Part shown: positions 13,701 through 25,919 of the stretch, piece after piece
Layout of the letters: every line of letters begins with the position of its first letter
Position numbering within the stretch: the stretch's first letter is position 1
Origin: Neelides folsomi
Lineage: Eukaryota > Arthropoda > Collembola > Neelipleona > Neelidae
Assembly (NCBI GenBank): GCA_034687125.1
Contig: JAQGBZ010000059.1
Coordinates: forward strand, 62,001-126,000
Length of the DNA stretch: 64,000 nt
Direction of reading: 5' to 3'
The notes under the pieces: model-generated
Database searches by the model: none
Seen by the model: the letters and a program-made list of their open reading frames with translations, nothing else
Told to the model about the DNA's origin: nothing
Position numbers and translations under genes: made by a program

Positions 13701-16700
13701 CTCTCTATAGGTCAGATCACTATAAAATAAGTATCTCTATAACAATCATAAGATCTCTATATAATAAGATCATGTGGTATTTATAGACTCCAAACTCACC
13801 TTCCAAAATACAAATTGTTACTTTAATGACTACCAAAATTTATTAACCCCCCACATTTGCATATTTAGATTTAAATCTTTAGGTAAACTAACCATTTCAT
13901 TTGTCATATAATTCATAATACACTCGTAATCCATTTGGAGTTAAAGCCCTGCATTGTTACATACTGCAAAATTGCAAACCGTTAATGTCCATATGTTTTG
14001 CATAAAGATGTTAAATAAATGAAGAGCAAATGTCCTATGGGTAAAATGCAGAATGGATAAATGGCACAATAGTTATCGCGCCCCTCTTTAGAGGTACGTT
14101 ATTTAACACTGTGAGTGAAGTGAATAAGATTTTAGCATTGTCGGCGTATGCAAATGATTCCCTCCATAATAACATTTGAGAGAGGAATTTAAAATTAATT
14201 AAGCATGAAGCGAAGTGATTTGGACGTTTCTCCCCCTCTGCCGATTTTTACCTCTCGAGTCGGTTTGTTTCTCCCTCACTCCTCGTAATTGACTTTGATG
14301 AGCCATAACGTCCGGATCCCCGGCGCAACAAAGTCCGGAACCAAGAGGAAATTTGCATTCGGTTCATGGGGTTCGATTAGGGCTGGAGATTCACTACTCC
14401 ACGACATTATCTCGGATTTCTCCGAGTGTGTGGATCTTTATGTGGTCCAGACGCCGGGGTCTATACATTATTACACATCCACTCTTTGGAAATAACAATG
14501 AATGGCCATAAATCCTCCTCAGCCTCTCCGCTAATATTCCCTCGCCCCACTTACTTTATCTTTCAATCTCCGCTCATCCCCTCTTCAACTCCTCTTGCTC
14601 TCTAAGCCCCGTTTGCTAAACATTACCAACACGCACCCAAAATCCATTCCATTCAAATCACGACACATTCATCAAAACTTCAAAATCCCAAAGCAAATAA
14701 ATTAAATATTTTTCCTTCTAATTCTATTATTTCAACAACCCGTGTATTTTGATAGATGAACAAACTACTGAATGTTTAAACATAATTAAATTCCCTACTA
14801 ATACTTCTAATTTACATGTTGTAAACATTAGCAACTTACATCTCCATTATTACTGTATTATATACTCTACCAAAGCACAATTAGCATACTAACTTATTAA
14901 CTACTACAGTAGAATATTTATAACCATTGTGCATACGTATTTATTATTGTATGCATGTAGTTATTTTCCGAACGAAATTTTGTATTTGTGTATGTATCAG
15001 AATATGTGTCAGCGTTGACTTTTGAACCTTTATTGTAAACGTTGAGATTTGTTGTTTGGAAAGGACGTTTGGACGTTTGGAATAAATGTTGAACATGAGG
15101 GAATATTTTGTGAGTGTCAGCTCTGATTTCGGATCAGTCGGAGGCATAAAGAGCTCAGGTGTGGGAGGATGAAGGAAGGATCATGTGGGCGCAGTTGGGC
15201 TAAGGAAATTCGGACCCGTGGCGAGCAGAGTCATAAATCACGTCCTTTGGAGGAAGAAAATATAAGCAATATCGAATCATCGCCTCGCTGGACACTCGAT
15301 CTTCCATTTCCATATCTTTCTCCCCAAGTTGGCCAAATATATTATATACTAAAAATACAGAGCATGTGAGTATTTACCAAACTCCTATCCCCTATAGGTG
15401 TGTATATTACCTTAGGGTTGTTTCTCTTCTTTTCTATCCAGGGTTTTGTTTCTCCGCCGCGTCACCTCGATTCCTCCTCTTCAATTCCATGGGTTTTTGT
15501 AGCGGAATGAGGCGGTTTGGGTCCTCCATTACATTAGCGGATGATCATTAAGTAAGGCGGAGTTTTTTCCAACAGAAGAACGTCAAAGGAAATTCAATTC
15601 GCCCCTCGCAGGCCCGCGAGATGAAAAATGCATGACTCGGGGAGAGACTTCTCTACACAATTTATTTGTAATCGGATGGAAGAAAACTGGTGCGGACCCC
15701 AGAGACAACCCCACCTTCCTTTGTCACTCGCCTCATACTTTCCGCCGTCTAAGACTTACTTTATGAAATCCCCCTTCATATTGAGATTCAAACAATAATG
15801 ACTCCCACCATCATTCCCTAATGCACATTATTTCATTATCTATATTTATTAGGAGAAAGGAAAGTGTATATGGTATGAGGAGTAATACTCAACGTCCGGA
15901 GTCTATTCCAACTATATTTATTTCTACCATTGGGAAAGTTTGCGTATGAGGTCATTGGGAGTGAAAGGGCAAAGTATAGATTAATGTGAGTGAGATGATC
16001 CTCAGGATGATAGGCAATGAAAAATTCATGTTTCATCTCTCGCAGATTCAACGGAGGGAATCAGCGACATGAGCATTTATTAAATATGTACCATACTTTC
16101 CCTCATACCCTATATATCCCCTTTAATAATAATGAGAACGTATGGAGAGTCCCGCTAAATAATGCGTGTATTTGGGAAAGTGGGGAGAAGCCATTGTTGG
16201 TCGCCTCGTGAAAAGGGAAATATTAAATGGGGAAATATTCGTTTTATTGAAATATTGGTTTTGTCGGAGAGAGTCATTTATGAATAGGAATGGTTTGGGG
16301 CTCGTGGCGGGTATTTAGAGTCGATTTAAATTTCCATTCAATTCCTCTGATTTGCAAACAAGGTTCCTCTCCACTTGAGCCTCAAGATTGGATTCGATGA
16401 AGCGGGGACTTCTGAGACATCCAATATTAGCGAACCTCAATCCGAGATTCAATTTGTCAATTGAGAAATAATATTCTTCGAATTCTTCCTTGGATCCTCC
16501 AGAAAGCGGCTTATGTATTTCTTTTTTTGCTGAGGAGAAAGCATTTTATTCAATATGGCACTCAACCCAGATTCCTTCCTTATACTCAACCGGATGCATT
16601 TATTCAAAGATTCACTCACTTGGAGATTTTCTCTACCTGAGGGGATTCATTTCAAATCATCTCGACCCGACGGAACGCAAAATTTCATTTCACTTATTCC

Positions 16701-17135
16701 CTATTAATTCCCTCCACTCAACCGACCTCACAATTCATAAATGGGAAATTGAGATGAAATCTTTTGAATACATTTAACCACACATTACATATAAAGACCC
16801 ACATAAATTTGAAATTGGAATCATTGCTAAACGGTTTCATATTGATTTATTCAATTCATTCCTCGATATCTAAACTACTTCCACATCTCGCAGTGTGTGT
16901 AAAATAAATAAATAAATGTGAGCCAAGTTGTAGTAGAAACTTCATAAATACAACAAATGATGTTTTTACATAAATATGTAGACCACCAAATCTTTTCCCA
17001 ACGTTGAGAAAGTCAAGTAATTCACAATGTCGTCATCAAACCCATTTGTTGGGGGTTTTACATAATTAAGGGTTGTTGGGTCGTAGGGTGTTTAACATGT
17101 TTCAACAAAGGGAGCTGTGGATTCAATCCGGGCAT
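7761..17135. other. Gene-poor intergenic region
   Basis: This stretch of about 9.4 kb separates the TMTC1 start from the 3' end of the CUB gene. Base composition alternates between moderately GC-rich patches and AT-rich patches. Apart from the weak coding-like segment at about 9207-9700, the open frames are short, start at random and show no family motif or matching splice sites. A small cluster of agatctctata-type direct repeats sits near 13670-13770. The TMTC1 promoter must lie just upstream of 7760, but no core element is evident. Confidence 0.5.
9207..9700 (-). other. Coding-like segment in disrupted frames (possible gene relic)
   Basis: Three consecutive open stretches read left on the minus strand: about 9700-9490 (contains YAELRGAIGLYDNELDYWVG, then TGA), about 9504-9363 in the next frame (contains KIQSDYFIDHPPF and GGGNWSVWD, then TAG), and 9359-9207 in that same frame (contains SYGHDGEDEMMGEYLWNGDF). 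The residue composition looks protein-like and the pieces abut, but a frameshift and a nonsense codon separate them and no workable introns explain the breaks. I do not recognise a family. It may be a decayed gene, an assembly indel or chance in a GC-rich patch. Confidence 0.2.
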
Positions 17136-20100
17136 TTAAACCTCGTCGTGGAAGAAGGGCGGATGACGATGGTTCCACACGTCGCAGGGAATTTGCTCCC
17201 AATCCATGCAGAACGAGCTGAGGCCGTCCTCCTTCTCTTCGTCTGTGGCTATGCGAATGAGGAACGGCTCCACGGCAGCTGAAACAAAGAGAGAGAGACC
17301 GTCAGAGCTTTGGCCAAAGATTAGGACCTAATTAAAATGAAATCGTCCAAGAGTGGTCTCCTAATGGCTTGATCCCCCGACAATCTGCTAATCTCTTGCG
17401 AGATAAAAGAGAGATTACCTCGGCCCATACACAATTCCTCAAAATAGGGAGAAACTGGTTCCATCATGTTCATTTACGTAAGTAGTAGAAAAGAGGATTT
17501 TAATAAGCTTTATTAAAAGATGAGATGGAAGACTTACAAATGACTTTGTCCTCGTCGTCCCACCCCTCGTCCCCGCCGTGGTGTCCGCCAAAGGGGAAAG
17601 GAACGACGGCGACGGGCACGATGGGGATCGGGATTGGAATCGGGAGCGGGATCGGGATCGGAATAATTACTTTCTTTTCTGTGCAGTTCCCCCCGGTCTT
17701 ATTATGGGGGTTTCCGGGTTTGGGTTTCACTTTCGGTCGCACAATTTTGTAAGGCTTTGGCCTCGGCTTCGGCTTCACTTTAATTCTGGGCGGATTTTTG
17801 GGTTTCCCGGGTTTGGCTGCGAGATGAGGACGGGTTTTTATTTGAGATTTGGTGGGCTTGAGGGGTTTCGCCTTGTACTTGGTTGATTTGGATGGAAGGT
17901 GGACGGGTTTGTAAACCGGCACTTTCACGACCGGCTTAAGAATCAAAGGCGGGGATTTCTTCGACGGATGGACCTTCGGTTGCACTTTGAGCGGAATTTC
18001 CCAGTCGCCTTTATGGGAATCCTTCTTCCCCAAAATGTCCTCCCGGCTAATGACCCCTGAGCCATTGACCCGCCCTTGGGTGTATGTGTCCCTGTAGGGG
18101 TTGTAAGGGCTCCAGGAGCCGCCAAGACTCAAATGTCCGGGAGGACAGGAGAGGAGATCGAGAAGGGTCGAGTTAGTGCGGTGGGAAAACCCGTCGTCGT
18201 CGATGGCCGGGCGACAACGGAGCTCGTTGTTCCCCCCGAAGTATTCCCCTCTCCTGCTTTTGAGCCCAGCAAATTTAATTCCCGAATAGCCGGTCGCAAT
18301 GTGGAGGCCCCGAGGATCCGGAGAATTCCGTCGCCGTCTCCGGGGAGCTGAGGAACAGAGGCTCCACTGGAAATAAACGACTTTAGACTCCCATATAATA
18401 AAATACTTTACTCCTACGCATTACACCATATTTATTACATATAAAAATATTGGTTTGAGGAACTTTAGAACATAAAATTTGAACTTGAGACAATAAATTA
18501 TTGTGAATGGGAATGTAAAAGAAATTGTTCATCATTCCTTCACAAAGGAGGACTCAAATTCCAAAGTTTTGTCCAACTTGGATCAAGTGCGATAAAAGGA
18601 TCATTTTTAATTGTATTGATAGTGAAAGTGGGCTGAAAGCGGAGTTTCGGGGAGAGGAATCAATGGAGAAAACTCGGCTTAATGGTCATGGGAGAAGATT
18701 CAAAAGTTGACTCTTTGCATTTGTATAAAAAAAAGTTTCCCAGGATAGAAAGAGGTAAGTTTTATTGAAAAAAAAAGAATAATAAAATGATGATTTATTC
18801 AGAGGCGGAGCTTTGGAAGTTGCGAGATTAATCATATCCATTAAACATGGTTGGAAAATAAGTTCACATTGAACTCGGCGTACCTGAATGGCACAGAATC
18901 CTTTTTCTCTCCGAACACAAACGCCGTAATTGAGATTGTTAATATTTGATTGCTCTCCTTCGAAGAAATTAAAACTCTTGATCCGCCCAGTAATGGCATT
19001 GTGATACTGCAAGCACCCGCCTGGAGCTACAGCAAACCCACAGAATATTAAGGATATATTATATTTATTTCAACCCGGCAAATACCAAAAGAGAAATTAA
19101 TAATAATTGGACCCAAAATTTGCCAACTTTGTGAAATTACTACCTATATAATACTTTTATTCGTATATAATATAAAATCTATAAAAATACAATACACTTA
19201 TAAAAAAGTAGAAATGTACCATACATATAAATATATCGCACAGTCCCGTGGATGAATTTTACACAACCTTGATTTATTTATTATGCATTGGGCATTGCAT
19301 TGGTCACCCCGAACATTTGTCTGGACATATGTCCACGTTCCTCTGAACTCCCAAACTAATCGAATTCCTGAATTATGCATTGGAAGGGGAAAAGATAAAA
19401 AGGATACCCATGAATTGAGAGCAGCATTTGATTTTCGTTGTCCGAATCTTCCACCTTGCAAAAGGAGCCCCAGAGTTGAGCGAGATGAAGTAGGAGACTT
19501 GCGGCTCGAATCCGATCGGCAAATAAACTTTCAAATCAAAGACAAATATTGCATTTCACGATGGCGAATTCATTCTCCTGCGATGGGGGGCATTAGCTGG
19601 GAATCCGGATTATAAATTAATTTGTAAGAGGAATTTGGGGAATTAGTTGGTTCTCTGGCGGATCAACTCACTGTGATGCCCACTCAGATCTCCGCAGAGC
19701 GGACTGAGGGGAACTTCCGTCCCGGCCACAAAGAACATGTCAGCCCAGCAAGTGCCCTTCTCGTTCGGTCGGTCCAGCTCGAACGCATCAAAATCGAGCC
19801 GTAATTGGCAAACACCGTCCAGCTGGCCCAAAAGAGATCATGAGTTTTGGATTTCCATTCTCCCACGTCTTTGGTCGCCGGTGGGAATTGGGAGGAAAAT
19901 CCCCTCTAATCTCTTCATCAATAAAGCGAATCCTCCCTTTTTGTATTTCCCCAATCGTATTAATGTTAATTGGCTCATGACCCCTTTATGAAATATTAAT
20001 TCTCCCCTCAAGATCTCCAAAATGAAGTGGAATGGATGAACTTTTCTTTGGTCGGATTGGGATGATTAAAAAAATATACCTTTGTGATGGTGTGTCGGCA

Positions 20101-20880
20101 AGAGGTGAAAGTTTGAGTCGCATAGGGAAACTCCGGGTTAACAAAGTAGGTTCGATTATGAAGCGTGTCCGTGTCGCAGGAGTAAGAGACTTTTCAAATA
20201 GAAATAATTCACATACTCGCACATGTCGTAAGTATTATTATTATTATATAAGTCAACTTTATAACTCACACACACAGCAGACTCCGAATCCGCCAGCACA
20301 ATACCCGTGCGGAGTTCCGCCCTTCGCTTCGCACTCCTTCCTATTGAAAATTGAACAGAATAACTTCACAAGTAGACACTTTGATTATATAGCACGTATT
20401 ATAACTCTTATAATGTTATATTAACACCATCGTATATCTGGAATAGGATTTTATCAATTATAGTTAATGGTAATTAATAAATATTAATAGGTGACCTGGT
20501 GAAGCAAGTGCCTTGATCGTAGCCCGTGGTCCAACATTTCTCGTTCCACGTGGTGATGACCGAAAAAAGCGGAGCGACTGTTCCCATTAAACCAACATTA
20601 GTGGGGAAGAAATGAATAAAAAAAGTATATAAAAACAGATGCAGGCTCCGATTCCCTTAATACTCCACAGAGCTATAAAGGAGAATAAAAGAGAACACTT
20701 ACGCTTCTTCGCAATTTTGTCGATCCAAAATTGATTCTTTCCCGTCGTGAGTATAATTTGTCCAGACCCACGGCCGGAGTCGTCCAAATGACTCCCATTC
20801 CTTGGAAGTTCCGGGAGGCCGGCGAGGGCCGCAAAGGACACCACGACACAATGTAAAACCACAGCCACTTGAGATCTCAT
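17136..20880 (-). CDS. Secreted CUB-type protein with Lys/Pro-rich insertion
   Basis: Nine phase-consistent exons: 20880-20703, 20577-20496, 20340-20270, 20189-20080, 19822-19672, 19527-19408, 19026-18884, 18366-17538, 17278-17136; 608 residues. A signal peptide is followed by LFSV..TWNEKCWTTGYDQGTC, then the family signature CEAKGGTPHGYCAGGFGVCCVF, then CUB-like blocks: NRTYFVNPEFPYATQTFTSC, CQLRLDFDAFEL, GTCWADMFFVAGTE..LCGDLSG, RWKIRTTKIKC, GGCLQYHNAITGRIKSFNF, YGVCVRREKGFCAIQ and, at the end, PFLIRIATDEE..FCMDWEQIPC. This is an extracellular arthropod family of unknown biochemical role. Exon 8 (829 nt) is unusual: about residues 412-510 are Lys/Pro-rich and about 520-545 are a hydrophobic Ile-Pro repeat, inserted before the conserved last block. 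Family members I know lack such an insertion, so it is probably lineage-specific; a structural or adhesive role is only a guess. Confidence 0.88.
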
Positions 20881-23295
20881 TCTCAGTCCTTGACCTCTTC
20901 ACCCCTTCAATCACATATTTTGGAACCGGAGGGAGAGCAACTGCCAACAACTCAAACCTACAACGGAGGACTGAGAAGGAAAGAGTGAGGCCTTTTTATA
21001 TGAACAACTTCTTGTCCCGTTGATGCGGATTAACCTCCTCTCCTACAGACATAGTTGGAGACGATCTTGTGATTTATCCCCAGGATTCACCTTCCTCAAA
21101 ATGAGCTAAGTGAGCCAAAGCTGAGGAAAAATCCTTGGTATGCACCGTGAAACCCCTTTTGTTCTTTTACGCAAAATTGACACAAGTTCACGTCCTCGAC
21201 ACCGACCTCGACCGCTCTTAACATGCCCTAGTCATCTACACACACACTTTTAGACATTTGTATGCAAAGTATTTTGACACAGTTTTATGGAAATTATTAT
21301 TCTATAGTATATGAAAATAATCTACATCCACTTATATTACAAGGTAGTATAAAAATGTAAAACAAGAGAATATCAAGGCGAACATATTCTCATATTTACT
21401 TTTACCATATAAATACAAATAAATTGTAGAAGTAATATGTACTATGAAGTGATACAAACATGTACTAAATATTTACAATTTTATGCATATTTTAATCAAA
21501 CAACCACGTTAGTAAATGATTATTTTATGTGGGTAAAACTGAATAAAAGTGAGTAGGTGATCTATTTGTCCATATTGGGTTCCTTAGCTGCATTAGGGAA
21601 ATCCGGGACTTATGAGCGACGTGCATACAATTCTCCCCAAGATCCCTTTTAATTCGAAAACAATCCTCTTAGGCATATTTGACTTTCCTCCTTTCCTATT
21701 TATTTAATGAGGCCCGTTTGAGAATCGAGGGCTCTGAATGTAATGGGCATTATATCCTAATCCCATCTAATTGCTTTGAATAAAACAATTCCTCTAGATT
21801 TATTTAATTAAGAGAGCCGAAGTGCACGAGCGGCCTGAGCTACATAATAATGCATTATATTTCTTTATTTGATTCACTCTACATGCTCTCCCCGTCCCTT
21901 CCATATGCAGACTAGACCCCTATCCTCAATTCTTTTAATGTCCTATCAAAACCCATTCACATTACCATTTTTATTAAATGAATCCGAAAAGACTTGTAAT
22001 GGATTCTTGGTCCGAAGTCTCTGAGAAAAGGGATAAGAATAAAAAGTTTAATGGGACATCTACATTACTTATTTATTTTTCATTTCCGGTGAACTCATTT
22101 AAAATTTGGATGTATTATGGAAGATCTTTCCATTGACTGTATGGAATTGCAAATGACTACTTTGCTTTTGATGAATAAAACATTACCTTTGAACATTCCC
22201 AGTGATTTGGGTAGGGATATGAGACACAGGGAAACTCATGCAATCATAAATAAATATAAATATGCGAACTCAACCATGCAATTGTGCACTGTCTCCAATT
22301 AACTATAAAGATAAGTTCATGATATAAGATCATACGCAACTACGTGTATGATACATATTATATGATATCAATGCCCATTCGAGAAAAACCACAATTAAAG
22401 CAACAATACCCTTAAATCCATATAAAAAACTGCTTTAGTTATTTTTTACATTTATTCTACGTGTGCAATAATTGAGCTTTTTGATTCTAAAATACAGGGT
22501 GTTAAAGTCGTTTCGTTTTCTCATCATTTAATAACTTAAAGAAGGTGATCATTGATAAAAATATTTTAAGATAGCCATGTGATGAAGTATATGTTACGTA
22601 TTACGGGTCGCAATTACCGATTAATCGTTTACCGATTAACCGATAAATTGGCTGATTTTGGTTTATCGTTTACCGGTAAAAAAATATATCGATAAACCGA
22701 GCATTTCGATAAATAATTTTACCGAATATTTTCGCAAAAAACCTCTAAAAAATTAAAATGTCGTATTATATTTACCACATACCATTCCAAAATGCATTTA
22801 AAACTTCAAATTTTAAATAATTTAATCCATTTGTGCCATTATATGAGTAAATTGTTAACAATGGCATTTAGTTTTTAAGGACGATTCTTTTTTGCCAATT
22901 GGTATGAGAAACATTAAATTAAAATTACTTCATTAAATAAACGCCAGTCATCTTTCTTTGAGAAAGTGTGATTTCTCGCAGAAAAAGACCGGAGTAAGAT
23001 TTTCTTTACATCAAAATCACGATTTTGCTTAATTAACCAGTAAAATTTCATTTACCTAATATATGATATGATCAACTATAAGAAAGATCCCTGTCAATTT
23101 TAATAAAAATCAATTAAGGGATTAAAAAGATATGATTGATTTTGAACCAAACGAAGCGACTTTAGGCACTATAAATTTGGAAATACAGAAATGTAGAAAG
23201 AATCCGAATAATGAAATAAATGATGTAATAATTTAAGTTTAACGATCGAATCATAGGATTGTACATGAGCTCACATTAGTGTAATATTTAGCTAA
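20881..23295. other. Intergenic, with a repeat-like patch
   Basis: This stretch lies between the start of the CUB gene and the MOZART1-like frame. The first 350 bases upstream of the CUB start are GC-richer and could hold its promoter. The remainder is AT-rich without supported coding, apart from the repeat-like patch annotated separately at about 22496-22745. Confidence 0.5.
22496..22745. repeat. Patch of direct and inverted (t)aaccgataa/ttatcggtt motifs
   Basis: Between about 22605 and 22745 the sequence repeats variants of accgattaatcg, taccgattaaccg, gtttatcg and cgataaacc in both orientations, including gtttaccggtaaa and atatatcgata. Dense inverted copies of such motifs resemble the subterminal regions of some hAT-type DNA transposons (family knowledge). 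I could not delimit terminal inverted repeats or a target-site duplication, and no transposase is present, so this would be at most a non-autonomous remnant. Confidence 0.35.
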
Positions 23296-23532
23296 CTACT
23301 TCTCTTTATCCTTCTTCTTTGCATCGGCTTTCCACTTTAATATCAATTTGCCGAGTCTCGTTGGGTCAACACCGTCTTGGATCAACAGTATGCAGTATTT
23401 GATTGCTTACTCGTCCAAATCGAGTCCTAACTGGTCCGCCATAACTTTGATGATCTTCAGGACTTTTCTTCTTTCCTCCTCCTCCGATTCATCAGAATTG
23501 TTTCCACAGCCATTCGAGCTTGCAGAAGCCAT
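23296..23532 (-). pseudogene. MOZART1 (MZT1)-like frame with an in-frame TAA
   Basis: The frame of 79 codons runs ATG at 23532 to TAG at 23298-23296 without an intron. It has a Glu-rich start (SDESEEEERRKVLKII), then DQLGLDLDE, a TAA codon at codon 42 (23409-23407), then AIKYCILLIQDGVDPTRLGK and a Lys-rich tail. The spacing of GLD, YC.LL, GVDP..L and the total length of about 78 residues fit MOZART1, the small gamma-tubulin complex recruiter. The codon after GAG would be CAA (Gln) by one C-to-T change, so a nonsense mutation is the simplest reading. The string gagtaagc also resembles a splice donor, but the homology continues directly after it, which argues against an intron. A retrocopy pseudogene is most likely; a sequencing error in a live gene or readthrough cannot be excluded. 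Confidence 0.55.
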
Positions 23533-25919
23533 TTCAAAGGTTGACAAATCGGACCTTGTTGATGTGTGAGAGCGTGAAGAAGAACCAATGTGGTGAGGAT
23601 ATTTCTTGGTAATTAGATCGCCTTCCGCTTTTGCGTTTTAGATCTGGAATGTCCGTGGGCGATTTTTGACAGAATTTTGGTCGGTCGTTCGAGAGTAACT
23701 CAAATTACGGGCGTTGATGATCTATTAAAGGAAAGAGACATATGAAGAAGATCAGAGTTGGAAATGGCCAGCAGAGTTGAGCTAACTTAATAAAATACTT
23801 TAGATTGACTAAAGCGTCAAAATTCCAAAGTTCACATACTCTATTCAATTTCTTCTTTTCAAAACTACCTCGAGTTTGATGGAAAGTCCTCAATGCCTAG
23901 ATCTCACAGATCTGATTCTACCGGTGAAAGACGTCTCTAAAGGTCCGTATCTAAAAAGTCCAAATATATCCAATTTAAGCCCACTACTTTCCATTGTGAA
24001 TTGACAATGTTTAAATTAGCGTTTAGAATAATACTATTAACATCAAAGTGCCATTTTACCAATTTATCTCAAGGTTCTTAACAAAGCAGTTACTGAACCG
24101 GTGGTTCCTACACTCCGAATCCTAGGGAAAGGTAAAGTGTATTAGGTATAAGCGTGCTGAAGCTATTTAGTAACTTTAATCAACTAGGTACTCATATACT
24201 TTTAAATTCAAGAAGGCGAGAAAGGTATTAAACCCCTATTGTATAAAATACCTCTATAAAAGATTCTTGTTTATTAATCCAGAAGTTCTTAGTGAAATTT
24301 GGGAAAAATCTCAAAGTTCCGTCGGACGGCTTTTTGGCGTCTCTTTCTTTTGTTCGTGGAACGAGGAGAGCGAGGAGGGGGGAGGGAGGAGATCCGATGG
24401 GGTTCGCGAATTTCATTTCGAGTTCCGAGTACCATCTGCATTCCTTGCAAAAAGACTAGACTGGTTCGTATAAAATATACAGAGATTCGATACATGCACA
24501 TTGGATTAAACCCAAATGATGCAATTTTACAAACACAGATGGTTCCGTCTAATGAAACAAAGATATTTCGCCTGGATTGCTCGATTGTAGTGCATTGGAT
24601 ATATGGATTTCTTGGATGATAAACAAATAATTATTTTGTAGTTAAATCCAATTGTATATTTAATAGTATGCTTATTCTGTAAATCAAATTGCCTTTGTAG
24701 TATGAATAAGCGTGATCTTTATTTAGTCGGGTTAAATCATTAAATGCTCAAACTTAATCAGTTTTAATATGAAATAACAAAATGAGTAAAATATAAATAA
24801 ATATTAAACGATTTATAATATGACAACTCCAAATTATTCTCTTCTTCAAGAGATGTAATTTCTATAATTGCACGTGATTTTTACGAGCTGAGACATGAGG
24901 TCAAAATGAGATGAGTCAAGTGTGAATAACTATAAATATATTAATGAGGGTTTTTATGAGATTTTTACGTAGCTTGAAAGCTCAAATTTGGGTCTTTGGG
25001 TCCTAATTTAAGTATAGTGGATTTAACATTTCCAGGTCTCTCGATCTCTCCGGAGGCAAAATGACGTCCTCCTGCTCACTTTGATTCACCTTGTATGAAT
25101 AGAATAATTGGCCTCTATAATAATAACATGTACATTTCATATTGTTTGACAGATGCGCGAAAAATCCTTTTTTACTATGCATTTATGCATAGACATATTT
25201 TGCAAGCTCGTGAAGTGACCGTGATATTATGGTCGAGCTTCATAGTGGAACTTATTCTACAATATTAGAATCGTAATAAATGACATTATATAAAATATAT
25301 GAAGTAAAAAGGAATTAAACGAAAGGAGGTATATCTGTACTATATGTATCTATCTGAATTGCAAAGTTTGAGGAGATATCCTCATTTATATATTTTATAT
25401 GCTTCTTAAAGGCGTCTATATGTAGGGAGTGTTTTTTTAATGCAGGGAGATAGGAAGAGGCGAGTCGAAGGATTTTCGTACTTCACATTCACTTGGACTC
25501 CTTCGTTTGGGAAGGTTGTGATTCGCACCCTTTCCCAATTACATTCAAATTAATTATTTTGGAATCGAGACCAACAGACTCACCTGTGCTCTTTGGACCT
25601 CAATAATGTGGGCGTTAATCGACTCATGGTATTTAATTTAAAATATTTTATTTTCACCATCTCGAATCAGTTCAAAGGCAAAAGGATTTAATTTAATTTC
25701 CAAATAACTCCACGCACAAAGAATTGAGTTCTTTGGCCTTTTTATCAATTGAAATTCCCGTGTGAACCAATTTAATTTGACTTTATTCCGATTTAAAATT
25801 TGAATTCGAACCCCAATGTGCTTTTGATCTCTTTTGAGAAGGTTGAATTTATAAATTGAAACCAATTTCTGGTCATGGAATAAATAAAGATTTTTATTCA
25901 TTTTTATTTTCAGAGCACG
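23533..25919. other. Intergenic; likely promoter region of the RhoGAP gene
   Basis: About 2.4 kb. A GC-rich patch at about 24310-24460 stands out from the AT-rich surroundings and may be the promoter or a 5' non-coding exon of the downstream RhoGAP gene, because the ATG at 25920 is preceded by a clear acceptor (tttttattttcag ending at 25913). The open frames there show no family features. Confidence 0.4.

Noticed and set aside
23405-23411. Splice donor (gtaagc) inside the MOZART1-like frame
   Set aside because: The homology continues without a gap after the site, so an intron here would remove conserved residues.
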